Assembly: GCA_963739625.1 (NCBI GenBank)
Contig: CAVUAU010000007.1
Location: 124,001-188,000 of the forward strand
Reading direction: 5' to 3'
Length of the DNA stretch: 64,000 nt
DNA from: Salinimicrobium sp963739625
GTDB lineage: Bacteria; Bacteroidota; Bacteroidia; Flavobacteriales; Flavobacteriaceae
How positions within the stretch are numbered: position 1 is the stretch's first letter; each line of letters begins with the position of its first letter. Below are positions 18,830-27,906 of the stretch, piece by piece. The notes below the pieces were generated by a model. The model saw only the letters and a list, made by a program, of their open reading frames with translations. It made no database searches and was not told where the DNA came from. The translations under genes and the position numbers were made by a program.

Positions 18830-21409
18830 CTACTCCAGCCGTACCGAAATAACCCCCACTTCCTGAGGTTGCTTTTGTTCTTCTGAAGATAATCCCGGAC
18901 CAATAGAGAACTGCAGAGCTTCGGCATTTTCTATACTGAAGGAAGCTTTGTTCTCATGCTCAAAATAGTAAGGCAAAAAGGAAGGATACGGTCTTGGCAG
19001 CGTCACCGTCTTTACCGGCTGCAGCTCCGCAAGAGGTATTTCGTACTCCTGTACTTCCGGTTGCAGTTCAACGATCTTTCCAAATGAACTGCCCTCTTTG
19101 GTCACCAGCGCCACCTGCAATTTCACGGGTTTTCCACCCAAAGCTTCGGCCTTAATTACCAGTTTATCGGCATCTAAAAATGTTTTTTTTCGGCCCTCTG
19201 TTTTCCTGTTGAAGTTATACCTGAAGGAGTAATCATAGATAGGCTCGGCCTCCAGATTCTCGACATCTTCTTTAAAAAGTTGTTCCAGTTTCACCTGATA
19301 TTCCGCTTCGCCCGGCTGTGCGGTAGGCACCAATTGATTCCCCGGCCTCCACTCACCTACTATGTAATCTGAATCTTCCGAAGCATTAAAAAGAAAAACA
19401 GGCCAATCCTTTCTAACTATTTTACTGCTGTAGTGCTCGTCGTTATAAAAATCCCATTCTCCCGGATTGCCCTCTACTCCGGCGGGAAAAGTGTAGGAAT
19501 TATCTTTGGTTGTCACAATGATACGGTACTCCAAAAAGCCTTTTTTGAGCAGCTTTTCGGGAATCTCTGCGGAATAGGTGTAGCCCTTTTCCCGCTGAAG
19601 AGTGGCTGTTTCGTAGTCGTTCCCGTTCTTGAACCAGGCTTCCACTTTTTCCACGTCTTCATCGGAAACAATTTCAGCTGAAATTTCCCTCTTCCCTCCT
19701 TCAGAAAGTGTTTTAAAAGCTTCATGAATCACGTATGTGTTATCGACAGTTCCTTCCGGTGCAACAAAAGCCTCCAGGCGCTCCTGGGGCCATTCTTTGC
19801 TGCCCTTAAAGCTCTTGCCGCTTCGTGTAAGCAGATATGTTCCCGGGCTGACCATAAATTTTCCTTCCGAAGCGGTCTCAAAAATGTCATTTTCGGCACT
19901 TATTCCTTTTACTGAAAAATCTTTGCCCAACCCGGGAAGCTCCAGCTGCATTGGCCATTCACGATAGTTGATCACCGCTACCTTCTTTTCGGGACTGTTC
20001 TTTCCGAAGGGATTTTTCACCAGGATTGCATCGGGCATTAATTCAAGTCGCCAGGTATTCTTATCCAGTTTGTCAAGAAAATAGGCTCCCTTCCCCTCGT
20101 ATTCTACCACGTGAGAATTTCCGAAGCCGGCGATTTTTTTCAGCTTTTCTGGAGCTTTTGGCTGACTTAGGGTGGAGTTTGTATAAAGGAAAGCCTCTTC
20201 AGCATTCATTTCTGCCAGATCTTTCTCATAGCTTATCCTGAAATCGCCAAAACTCTTGTTCTGCGGATATTCTCCAGTCTCAGCATACATAGGCAGCCTG
20301 TGAAATACCTCGCCGCTTATCATGAGCGCCAGGGCCTTTTGCGGCGTATACGCCAGGTTCATGTAATGCGTGTTATACTCGGTGTTGGCATAGGCCATAA
20401 AAGTGGGATCGTAGGCGAAGTGCGTGGCGAACTGGATGCCGGCTTCCCTGAAGCTGCGGGCGATGGCGGGATAGATGTAAGACTTCATCACATCGGCCGC
20501 ATCAAACTCGTAAACCACCTTTGCCAGGCCGCGTTCTTTCCACATTTCGGAAAAAGGAATATCGTACTCGTTTACATTTGGCAGTAGATTCCCCTCGAGC
20601 TCTTTTCCAAAGCCAAGACCGGTTGGGTACCATTGAAACGTTCCTCCCTGGATGCCGCTCTCCGCATAAGTTTCAGCTAAATGAATGCTATGGCTTACGT
20701 TGTAAAAAATAGGCTTTTTGGTACCTGTTTTTCGAACGGCCGCTACCATTTTTTCGATAAATTGTTTTACTTCCTCAGGTTTTCCGCGGTGATGCGGCTC
20801 ATTACTGATCTCGAAAGCCAGCAAATTCGGCTCTTCTTTGTAGGCCACTCCGGTATATGGATTCACGTGGTTCACAAATTGCTGCAGGTAATTTTCCTGA
20901 GCTTCAATAGCTTCAGGATTTGTAAGGCTTTTGTCCTTGCCGAACTTGTGGGAAAATCCGGGAGTTTCCTCATCGGGTTCAGGCCAGCCGTTCCCCCAAT
21001 AGGCAATGGGCGTGATCATGTAATTGATGTTGTGCTCCTTCAGCTTGCTCAACAAATAATCGAACAGCTCCAAATGTTCGTTTTCCAGCAGATTTCCTTC
21101 AGTATCGCTGATCTCTGTATCCCAAACGTGAATCCTGTAAAGGTCAAAGCCCAGCCGCGAAAAATGATAAACATCCCGGTCAATCGCTTCCTTCAGGTCA
21201 ATGCCCCGGCGTTTGGCGGTGCGATAAGCATGCGCAAAAGGCACGGTATAATTAACGCCAAAACCTTTGATTTCTTTTTCACTATCACTCCAGCGCATCA
21301 CGCCCTGCGGGTCCACATAAACATCGGCAGATTTTTGAGCAAACAGGTTCGTAGAAAACAAAATGCTGCCAAGAAGCAGCAAAAATGTCATTTTTGAGAG
21401 ATTTTTCAT
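18830..21409 (-). CDS. secreted clan GH-A (cellulase-superfamily) glycoside hydrolase, large multidomain
   Basis: About 859 residues from the ATG at 21409 (the frame stays open a little upstream, but the signal peptide starts here: M-K-N-L-S-K-M-T-F-L to L-F-A-Q). The N-terminal half is a TIM barrel of the GH5/clan A type: N-E-P-H with the candidate acid/base Glu204 and V-V-Y-E-F-D with the candidate nucleophile Glu301. The C-terminal half holds beta-sandwich modules without motifs I recognise. The exact family and substrate are unknown to me. It is convergent with the amylase and next to the galactose genes. A role in releasing galactose or another hexose from a polysaccharide is possible but unsupported by direct motif evidence. 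Confidence 0.75.
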   Translation of the reverse strand: MKNLSKMTFLLLLGSILFSTNLFAQKSADVYVDPQGVMRWSDSEKEIKGFGVNYTVPFAHAYRTAKRRGIDLKEAIDRDVYHFSRLGFDLYRIHVWDTEISDTEGNLLENEHLELFDYLLSKLKEHNINYMITPIAYWGNGWPEPDEETPGFSHKFGKDKSLTNPEAIEAQENYLQQFVNHVNPYTGVAYKEEPNLLAFEISNEPHHRGKPEEVKQFIEKMVAAVRKTGTKKPIFYNVSHSIHLAETYAESGIQGGTFQWYPTGLGFGKELEGNLLPNVNEYDIPFSEMWKERGLAKVVYEFDAADVMKSYIYPAIARSFREAGIQFATHFAYDPTFMAYANTEYNTHYMNLAYTPQKALALMISGEVFHRLPMYAETGEYPQNKSFGDFRISYEKDLAEMNAEEAFLYTNSTLSQPKAPEKLKKIAGFGNSHVVEYEGKGAYFLDKLDKNTWRLELMPDAILVKNPFGKNSPEKKVAVINYREWPMQLELPGLGKDFSVKGISAENDIFETASEGKFMVSPGTYLLTRSGKSFKGSKEWPQERLEAFVAPEGTVDNTYVIHEAFKTLSEGGKREISAEIVSDEDVEKVEAWFKNGNDYETATLQREKGYTYSAEIPEKLLKKGFLEYRIIVTTKDNSYTFPAGVEGNPGEWDFYNDEHYSSKIVRKDWPVFLFNASEDSDYIVGEWRPGNQLVPTAQPGEAEYQVKLEQLFKEDVENLEAEPIYDYSFRYNFNRKTEGRKKTFLDADKLVIKAEALGGKPVKLQVALVTKEGSSFGKIVELQPEVQEYEIPLAELQPVKTVTLPRPYPSFLPYYFEHENKASFSIENAEALQFSIGPGLSSEEQKQPQEVGVISVRLE

Positions 21410-21437
21410 ATTGTTTCTATATATCAATCCGGTCTTT

Positions 21438-21719
21438 TCAACAGACAAAGATCTGCGGAAAAATTTTTTGCCTTTGATGGCTGGTTAATGATAGTATTGT
21501 TTTTGAGGAATTTTGAAGAAAGTTTTTATCCCATTCCCGGGGGGAAGGAAGGGAATCCTGCAGTCGCTGGAATTGCCAGTCACTGCCAAAGTTCTCACGG
21601 CTGCGAAAACTCTGTTCCTGCTGCTGTTCCCTTACCACATCGGCTGGATGTAGGGAATCGCAACCGAAAAAGGTAAGGGATAAACAGTAAAGTATCAGCA
21701 GGTTAAACTGTTGCTTCAT
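21438..21719 (-). CDS. short lipoprotein, possible GH2 N-terminal remnant
   Basis: A 93-residue frame starting with a clear lipoprotein signal (M-K-Q-Q-F-N-L-L-I to F-F-G-C, Cys20). The stretch R-E-N-F-G-S-D-W-Q-F-Q-R-L-Q-D-S resembles the first strand of the GH2 sugar-binding domain (pattern N-F-x-x-x-W-x-F). After about residue 60 it becomes basic and unlike that family, then stops. It lies 28 nt before the GH-A glycosidase gene. Either a decayed or truncated GH2 enzyme or an unrelated small lipoprotein; I prefer the remnant reading with low confidence. Confidence 0.4.
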   Translation of the reverse strand: MKQQFNLLILYCLSLTFFGCDSLHPADVVREQQQEQSFRSRENFGSDWQFQRLQDSLPSPREWDKNFLQNSSKTILSLTSHQRQKIFPQIFVC

Positions 21720-21800
21720 ACAGCAGTTTTATAAGCGTAAATATTACCATTATTTTTGAATTCTAAAAGCTTTGTAGGAAAATTTTAACTCATGTAAGAA

Positions 21801-22523
21801 TTAAATTTCAAAGTTGTATCCACTCTTGATGAGCCGCTCATAATTTTGGTGATCAAATTTGTAGAGAAAGGCACCTCTCCTGGAAGAAGATTTGTCTTTT
21901 TCTTCAAGTTTAATTAAGACGTCATATGACATCACTTTTTTTCGGAAATTACGGGCATCAAGCGGTTTTTGATAGATCGCCTCATACAGGCTTTGCAGCT
22001 GCGGAATGGTAAATTTTTCGGGAAGGAGCTCAAATCCTATTGGCTGGGTTCGCGCCTTTCTTTTTAGCTTTTCCAGCGCATCTTTCACCATTTGGTCGTG
22101 ATCAAGTACCAGTGGCGGCAGCTCATCTACCTCGTGCCATACTGCCCCATGCTCCTTCACCAGCTCCTTATCGTAGTCATTGAGCCTTATGAGTGCATAT
22201 TGCCCAATCGAGATGCACCTGTAGCCGGGATCCCGGTCTGCAGCGCCATAGGTTTTGAGCTCTTCCATAAAGACGTTTTTGAGGCCGGTGATCTCCTCCA
22301 GCACACGTTTTGCCGCAGCCGAGACGTCTTCTTCAAGTTTGACGAAGCTTCCAATAAGAGACCACTCCCCTTGTAAAGGCTCAACCCTTCTCTTGAAAAT
22401 GAGCAACTTAAGACTGCCGGCGTCAAAGCCAAAAATAATGCAATCTGTCGCCACATACATTTTATCTTTTTGATTGTAGAGGTCGGCTTGTAAGGCTGAA
22501 GACAGCCCTTTTTTTTCGTACAT
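21801..22523 (-). CDS. Nudix-related transcriptional regulator (NrtR/AraR type), probably galactose-responsive
   Basis: A 240-residue protein. Residues 20-150 form a Nudix fold (V-A-T-D-C-I-I-F-G-F-D and G-E-W-S-L-I-G-S-F), with a degenerate Nudix box around K-R-V-L-E-E-I-T-G-L in which the REx(2)EE acidic residues are not all kept, suggesting sensing rather than hydrolysis. Residues 155-240 form a winged-helix DNA-binding domain (F-T-I-P-Q-L-Q-S-L-Y-E, R-N-F-R-K-K-V). In Bacteroidota such proteins regulate sugar catabolism, for example AraR for arabinose. Here it is divergent from galK-galT and near the symporter and galM, so a galactose regulon is the natural inference. Confidence 0.88.
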   Translation of the reverse strand: MYEKKGLSSALQADLYNQKDKMYVATDCIIFGFDAGSLKLLIFKRRVEPLQGEWSLIGSFVKLEEDVSAAAKRVLEEITGLKNVFMEELKTYGAADRDPGYRCISIGQYALIRLNDYDKELVKEHGAVWHEVDELPPLVLDHDQMVKDALEKLKRKARTQPIGFELLPEKFTIPQLQSLYEAIYQKPLDARNFRKKVMSYDVLIKLEEKDKSSSRRGAFLYKFDHQNYERLIKSGYNFEI

Positions 22524-22534
22524 TCAGGATGGTG

Positions 22535-22551
22535 TTAGTCGTTACAACTAA
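22535..22551. promoter_or_regulatory. candidate operator for the Nudix-type regulator
   Basis: TTAGTCGTTACAACTAA is a 17-bp imperfect palindrome: TTAGT and ACTAA are perfectly inverted, and seven of eight base pairs are symmetric. It lies in the 105-bp divergent region between the regulator and galK, upstream of the galK -7 box. Assignment to this regulator is inferred. Confidence 0.5.
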
Positions 22552-22597
22552 AGCAAATTTAGGGAGATTAGGAAATAAAAGTAAAAAATACATTTAT

Positions 22598-22605
22598 TAT
22601 ATTTG
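22598..22605 (+). promoter_or_regulatory. -7 promoter box TATATTTG for galK
   Basis: An exact match to TAnnTTTG, 24 nt upstream of the TTG start of galK. The candidate operator at 22535-22551 lies upstream of it. Confidence 0.55.
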
Positions 22606-22628
22606 AACATCATTAAAATCGCTAATTT

Positions 22629-23793
22629 TTGGATACTGGAAACAACAATATAATTCCGCAGCAACTCAGGAATTTTAAAAAAGAATTCAGCATAAGCTCC
22701 CCGGGGAGGATCAACTTGATTGGAGAACATACAGACTATAACAATGGCTTTGTGCTCCCCACGGCGATTGACAAAACCATCGAGCTGCATTTTGCTGCAA
22801 ATTCTTCAGAATTTGACTGCAACGTGTACAGCAAGACCTATAATAAGTTCTTTTCTTTTGACCTGCGGAAGGTTTCCCGCAGCGAAACAGCCTGGGAAAA
22901 TTACATTTTAGGGGTGGTGAGTGAGATACAAAAACTAGGAAAAATCCTGAAAGGTTTTGACTGCATCATTGAAAGTGACCTTCCGGTTGGTGCCGGGGTG
23001 AGCTCTTCGGCCGCATTGGAATGCGGAATGGCTTTCGGCCTCAATAAACTGTTTGATTTAGATCTTGACAGGAAAACCATGGCGCAGCTCTCCCAAAACG
23101 CCGAACATAATTATGTGGGCACCAGGTGTGGGATCATGGACCAATATGCTTCGATTCTCAGCCAAAAAGACACGGCTGCATCCTGCTGGACTGCAGGAGC
23201 CTCGAGGCTTCTTATGTTCCGGCGAAATTTGAAGATTACAAACTGCTTTGCTATTGAACACAAAGGTTTCCCACAGCCTGGCCGAAAGTGAATACAACAC
23301 CCGCCGCGCCGAATGTGAGGAGGTGGTGCAGCTTGTTCAGAAAACATATCCTGAAGTCAACTCCCTGAGAGAGGTTAATTTTGACATTTTAGAGGAGGTG
23401 AAAAATGAACTTTCTGAGGAGCTTTATAAAAGGGCTCACTACGTGCTCGAGGAAAATGACCGGGTGTTAAGAGCCGTAGATGCTATAGCAGAAGGTAAGC
23501 TGGATGACTTTGGAAGCCTGATGTACGCTTCCCATGCCGGGCTTCGGGATGAATACGAGGTGAGTTGCAAAGAGTTAGATTTCCTGGTCGATTATTCCAA
23601 ACAGTTTGATTACATCGCCGGTTCCCGAATGATGGGCGGCGGCTTTGGTGGCTGCACGATCAACTTGATCAAGAGCGAGAATGTCGCAGAATTTACTGAA
23701 AAGGCCGCTGCAGCTTATTTTGAAGCCTTTGGGATAGCACTGCAGGCGATCCCTGTTCTTCCCAGGGAAGGAACCAATGTAAAACCGGAATAG
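22629..23793 (+). CDS. galK: galactokinase (two frameshifts)
   Basis: GHMP kinase of about 388 residues after repair. Motifs are S-P-G-R-I-N-L-I-G-E-H-T-D-Y-N (galactokinase signature, substrate site) and G-V-S-S-S-A-A-L-E (ATP loop), with C-terminal G-G-G-F-G-G-C. Two single bases seem to be missing. One is near 23170, where Q-K-D becomes K-D-H-G-C-I-L-L-D-C-R-S-L in the next frame. The other is in the TTT at 23247-23249, restoring L-L-L-L-N-T-K-V-S-H-S. About 75 bases between them read only in the third frame. There is no ATG; TTG at 22629 is the first possible start after an in-frame TAA. It phosphorylates galactose in the Leloir pathway and is followed 1 nt later by galT. Confidence 0.93.
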
Positions 23794-23794
23794 T

Positions 23795-24835
23795 ATGAGT
23801 GCAGATTTTAATTCTCATCCTCACAGGAGATACAATATTTTGACCGGCGAATGGGTACTGGTCTCCCCCCACCGTACCAGACGCCCGTGGCAGGGAAAAC
23901 TTGAGAAAGTAGCAGGGGAAGAGCGGCCAACGTATGACCCCGACTGTTTTTTATGTCCGGGAAATGTGCGTGCGAGTGGTGAAACAAATCCGGATTACAA
24001 GGAGCCGTACACCTTCAAAAATGACTTTTCTGCCCTGCTTCCCGACGGGGATCATGATGATTTTCAAGAAGGCCTGCTCACTGCAAAAGCTGAAACAGGC
24101 ATCTGCCGCGTAATATGTTTCTCACCAGATCACTCCCTCACGCTGCCGGTAATGGAAACCGAAGCCATTGTAAAAGTGGTGCAAAAATGGAAAGAAGAAT
24201 ATGCCGACCTGGGCAGCAGAAAGGATATTAATTATGTGCAGATCTTCGAGAATAAAGGAGATTTAATGGGCTGCAGCAATCCGCATCCACATGGGCAGAT
24301 CTGGTCGCAGTACTCCATTCCCGTAGAAGTTGAAAAAAAGACTAAACACCAGCAAAAATACTGGGAGCAACAAGGCCGCAGCCTGCTGGCCGATTATGTG
24401 AAGCAGGAGCTGGAGCTCAACGAAAGACTGGTGCTCAAAAATGAGCATTTTGTTGCGCTTGTTCCTTATTGGGCGGTTTGGCCTTACGAAACCATGATCA
24501 TCCCCAGAAAACATCTGCAGCATATAGGGCAGCTCAATGCTGAAGAGGAAGAAGCTTTTGCAGATGTCATTAAGAGGCTCACCATTAAATACGACAATCT
24601 TTTTCAAACCTCCTTCCCCTACTCCTCCGGAATTCATCAGGCACCTACCGATGGCAAGGAGCACGAGGAATGGCATTTTCATATGTCTTTCTATCCACCT
24701 TTGCTGCGTTCAAAAACAGTTAAGAAATTTATGGTGGGTTATGAAATGTTCGCGGGACCGCAACGTGATATCACAGCCGAACAAGCTGCTGAAACTTTGC
24801 GAGATCTTTCAGAAGTGCATTACACAGAAGAATAG
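23795..24835 (+). CDS. galT: galactose-1-phosphate uridylyltransferase
   Basis: A 346-residue HIT-superfamily enzyme, usual family length. The H-P-H motif (N-P-H-P-H-G-Q-I-W) places the nucleophile at His166, matching the Escherichia coli numbering. The zinc-site cysteines C-F-L-C lie near residue 50 and the C-terminal E-E-W-H-F-H motif is present. It exchanges UMP between UDP-glucose and galactose 1-phosphate. It starts 1 nt after the galK stop, so the two are cotranscribed. No galE occurs in the window. Confidence 0.97.
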   Translation: MSADFNSHPHRRYNILTGEWVLVSPHRTRRPWQGKLEKVAGEERPTYDPDCFLCPGNVRASGETNPDYKEPYTFKNDFSALLPDGDHDDFQEGLLTAKAETGICRVICFSPDHSLTLPVMETEAIVKVVQKWKEEYADLGSRKDINYVQIFENKGDLMGCSNPHPHGQIWSQYSIPVEVEKKTKHQQKYWEQQGRSLLADYVKQELELNERLVLKNEHFVALVPYWAVWPYETMIIPRKHLQHIGQLNAEEEEAFADVIKRLTIKYDNLFQTSFPYSSGIHQAPTDGKEHEEWHFHMSFYPPLLRSKTVKKFMVGYEMFAGPQRDITAEQAAETLRDLSEVHYTEE

Positions 24836-24895
24836 GTTCAGGATTCTTCACTTTCCTAAGAAACAACATCCTTCTTCCGAAGGAAGCTTTCGAAA

Positions 24896-24925
24896 GAGCT
24901 TCCAAAAAAGGCATTTTTGAAGCTC
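24896..24925. repeat. copy of the AAAAAAGGCATTTTT palindromic element
   Basis: GAGCTTC followed by C, then AAAAAAGGCATTTTT and GAAGCTC: an inverted repeat with one bulged base. It shares the sequence between GAGCTTC and GAAGCTC with the terminator at 55232-55276. It follows another inverted repeat (GGAAGC/GCTTCC, 24882-24903) after the galT stop. Confidence 0.55.
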
Positions 24926-24957
24926 ATGCTTGTTCTATTTTCTTCAGAAATAACAAA

Positions 24958-24985
24958 AAAAAGACCGGCCAGTGCCGGTCTTTTT
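24958..24985. terminator. bidirectional terminator between galT and the symporter gene
   Basis: A 12-bp perfect stem AAAAAGACCGGC / GCCGGTCTTTTT with a 4-nt loop and T-runs on both strands, between convergent genes. Confidence 0.92.
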
Positions 24986-25004
24986 GTTCTATAAAATAAT
25001 GAGC

Positions 25005-26681
25005 TTACCAGAAGATCGCGTACAACATGGCAACGATCAAGAGAATGGCAAAGGCTCCTATGTTGAAAGCAGGTCCTGTTTTGAATAGCTTCTTCGTAAT
25101 TATAATTGCTTTTGGATGGTCTGCTCCTTTTGTTTCCACCAGGCTTATCACCACCATGACCAGCATAGTAAGGATCCAGGTAAGGAACATTTGATGCATG
25201 AACGGCAGCTCAGGAAATAATGGGCTGTCAATCCAGCCGTTTGGTCCCACTTTAAAATAAAGAGCGATTGGAATAGAAGCTAAAACTCCCCAGATGGCTG
25301 CTCGGTTTGTGGTTTTCTTCCAAAATAACCCAAGCATGAACACGGCAAGGATCCCCGGACTCACTACCCCGGTGTACTCCTGAATGTATTGAAATACCTG
25401 CCCCAAATTCCTCAATTGAGGAGCAAGGATAACTGCAATAACAAGTGCAAGGGAAGCAGAAATTCGTCCCACTTTTACCAGATTGTGTTCTGAAGCACTT
25501 TTTTGGATGTACGGCTTATAAATATCCATGGTAAAAATGGTAGCCGTAGAATTCAGCATCGAGGCGATTGAAGACACAATTGCAGCAGCAAGAGCAGCAA
25601 GAACAAGGCCTTTCAAACCTATAGGAACAAATTCCCTTATCAGCCATGGGAAAGCGTTGTCGTTAATGATCCTTCCGCCTTCAGCAACAAAAGAAGGATC
25701 TGTAAATTCGGGGCCAAAAGCACCACCGGGGCCTGTGTTCATCACGTAGGCAATGATCCCGGGAATTACCACGATCAAAGGAATTAGAAGTTTTAGAAAA
25801 CCGGCAAGAATAATCCCTTTTTGGGACTCCCTAAGGCTTTTTGCGGCCAGAGTTCTCTGGATAATATACTGGTTAAAGCCCCAGTAATAGAGGTTAGCAA
25901 CCCACATTCCTCCAATTAATACAGCCAGCCCAGGAAGGTCCCACCAGGCATCTTTGCCACCCGGAGTGATGATCTCACCTTTCTCCAGGATCATAGAAAA
26001 TTTTTCGGGCACTTTCTCATAAACAGTTACCAGACCGTCAATCACGTTTCCGGAATCTGAAACGTGAGAAAGACCAATGTAAGTCGTAATTAATCCGCCT
26101 ACGATCAACAGCACCACCTGCACCACGTCTGTCCAGGCAACCGCTGCCAAACCTCCATAGAGCGAATATGCGGCCGCGAACAGGGCGAGGCCAACAATGG
26201 CATAAATAAAGACCGAACCGTCACCTGTGCCCACGATGGTGTCTATGGCTGTCGCTCCCAGGTATAATACTGAGGTAAGGTTGACAAAAATGAAAAGCGC
26301 GATCCAAAATACCGCCAGGATGGTCTTCAGGTTTTTACCGTAACGTACTTCAATAAATTCGGGAATGGTGTAAAGCCCTTTCTCAATAAAAATGGGCAGA
26401 AAATATTTTCCTACGATGATGAGCGTGATTGCTGCCATCCACTCATAAGAAGCAATGGCGAGACCAATGGCAAAGCCAGATCCTGACATCCCAATGAATT
26501 GCTCGGCCGAAATATTGGCGGCGATTAAAGAAGTTCCTATCGCCCACCAGGGTAAGGATTTACTGGCAAGAAAGTAATCCTCAGAAGATTTTCCCGTGCC
26601 ACGGGACACCCAAAGTCCAATTCCAATGATCAAGAGCGCATAAGCGGCAAAAATGATCTGGTCCAGTAAAGCAAATTCCAT
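25005..26681 (-). CDS. sodium/sugar symporter (SSS family, SGLT type)
   Basis: A 558-residue membrane protein with about 14 hydrophobic segments. The N-terminal S-E-D-Y-F-L-A-S-K-S-L-P-W-W-A-I-G motif and S-A-E-Q-F-I-G-M-S-G are hallmarks of SGLT-type members such as vSGLT, which carries galactose with sodium. It lies next to galM (130 nt away) and convergent with galT, so galactose or glucose is the likely cargo (inferred). A good terminator follows the stop. Confidence 0.93.
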   Translation of the reverse strand: MEFALLDQIIFAAYALLIIGIGLWVSRGTGKSSEDYFLASKSLPWWAIGTSLIAANISAEQFIGMSGSGFAIGLAIASYEWMAAITLIIVGKYFLPIFIEKGLYTIPEFIEVRYGKNLKTILAVFWIALFIFVNLTSVLYLGATAIDTIVGTGDGSVFIYAIVGLALFAAAYSLYGGLAAVAWTDVVQVVLLIVGGLITTYIGLSHVSDSGNVIDGLVTVYEKVPEKFSMILEKGEIITPGGKDAWWDLPGLAVLIGGMWVANLYYWGFNQYIIQRTLAAKSLRESQKGIILAGFLKLLIPLIVVIPGIIAYVMNTGPGGAFGPEFTDPSFVAEGGRIINDNAFPWLIREFVPIGLKGLVLAALAAAIVSSIASMLNSTATIFTMDIYKPYIQKSASEHNLVKVGRISASLALVIAVILAPQLRNLGQVFQYIQEYTGVVSPGILAVFMLGLFWKKTTNRAAIWGVLASIPIALYFKVGPNGWIDSPLFPELPFMHQMFLTWILTMLVMVVISLVETKGADHPKAIIITKKLFKTGPAFNIGAFAILLIVAMLYAIFW

Positions 26682-26811
26682 AGTTCAATTTTGTTTTTGA
26701 GCCCAAAGATTTCCTTTTTCCGGCTCGTGAAAAAATGGGGTTTGAATATCTAAAAATTTTGTTAAATATAATATTTCTACCTCAACAATGGGAATGCTTA
26801 TTTCAAAAATT

Positions 26812-27813
26812 TCAGTGAATTTTGAACTCCCAAACCGTGCTGTTTTTATAGATTTCGCCCGGTTTAAGTAAGGCTGAAGGAAAAGAGGAATGATGTGGTG
26901 CATCGGGGAAATTTTGAGTTTCCAGGCAGATAGCCTGCCGGTGATCTGGCGATGTTTGTGCTGTAATTCCAATCCTGCGGAAGTACTTCGGGCACATAAA
27001 CCACAACCGCAGGTTGCTGCGTGTAGACCTGCAAAGAAATTCCACTTTCAGCACTTTCTAAAATGATCTTTTTCGCACTGTCCTGGGGAGCAGTAAAAGC
27101 AAAGGCAGTATCTAGCGAAATCTGATCAACAGATTTCATGGCCCGGAAATCTTTTGAAGTACCTTCAACTTTTAAAAGTTTTCCTGTAGGCATAAGCTGC
27201 CGGTCGGTCTCGAGCATCCTGTCTGCTTCCAGTTGCAGCCGGTGCCGGTTTACATTTCCCCTTCCCTGCAGGTTGAAATAGGTGTGATTAGTGAGGTTTA
27301 CAAAAGTCTTTTTATCTGTAGTGGCGGTGTAATCGATCTTGACCTCATCGTCTTCGGTGAGGGTGTATTTCACCTTTACCTGCAAGTTTCCGGGATAACC
27401 TTCCTCCCCATCCTCACTAAGATAACTAAGGGAAACCGAAGGATCCTTTCCACCGGTGACTTCCTCAACTTCCCAGAATTTATAGCTAAACCCGTATTTT
27501 CCGCCATGCAGATGAACTCCGTCTTTGGTATAGAGGTCATATTTTTTGTCATCTATCTCAAAGCTTCCGTTGGAGATACGACCCGCATACCTGCCCACCG
27601 AAGAACCGAAAAATTTTCCCTTTTCGTGATAGCTTTCTAGCAGGTAGTCTTCAGGTTTTCGGGACCAACCACGACATTGATCTTTTCTTTATTCTTCTTC
27701 TGAAACTCCAGACTAAAAATTGTTGCCCCAAAATTCAGGATCTTGAGTTCAGTATTTCGGGAATTTTTCAGGCAGAGCAGCTGTAATTTTGGAGATTCTT
27801 TAGGGTTTTGCAA
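26812..27813 (-). CDS. galM: aldose 1-epimerase (galactose mutarotase), two frameshifts
   Basis: About 333 residues after two repairs. One base is missing near 27652, so V-V-V-G-P-E-N-L continues as E-D-Y-L-L-E-S-Y in another frame. One base too many near 26948 (GG) switches from W-N-Y-S-T-N-I-A to D-H-R-Q-A-I-C-L-E-T-Q-N-F-P-D. Family motifs are G-R-Y-A-G-R-I, H-G-G-K-Y-G-F, N-L-T-N-H-T-Y-F-N and the C-terminal L-E-T-Q-N-F-P with F-P-S-A-L-L-K-P-G-E. No signal peptide is evident. There is no in-frame ATG: a longer frame upstream runs through a terminator hairpin and must be false, so I place the start at TTG 27813 with low certainty. It interconverts alpha- and beta-galactose before GalK. 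Confidence 0.88.
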
Positions 27814-27850
27814 AATAGAGGTCCTTAAAATATTTCTTTCCGAAAATAGC

Positions 27851-27882
27851 AAAAAAAACACGCACCCAAAAAGGTGCGTGTT
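27851..27882 (-). terminator. terminator after the S15 peptidase gene
   Basis: Stem AACACGCACC / GGTGCGTGTT with a 6-nt loop; on the minus strand it ends in eight T, 25 nt after the S15 stop. Confidence 0.9.
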
Positions 27883-27906
27883 CTTCATTTTTGAAGGATT
27901 TTCCAA

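Noticed and set aside
26685..26972. A 95-codon frame in the galM-symporter gap
   Set aside because: It is the third frame of the galM C-terminus; the family motif L-E-T-Q-N-F-P reads in a different frame.
27814..27906. Upstream extension of the galM frame starting with an ATG at 27906
   Set aside because: It would translate through the terminator hairpin of the S15 gene (K-N-T-H-L-F-G-C-V-F-F), so it is not a credible protein start.
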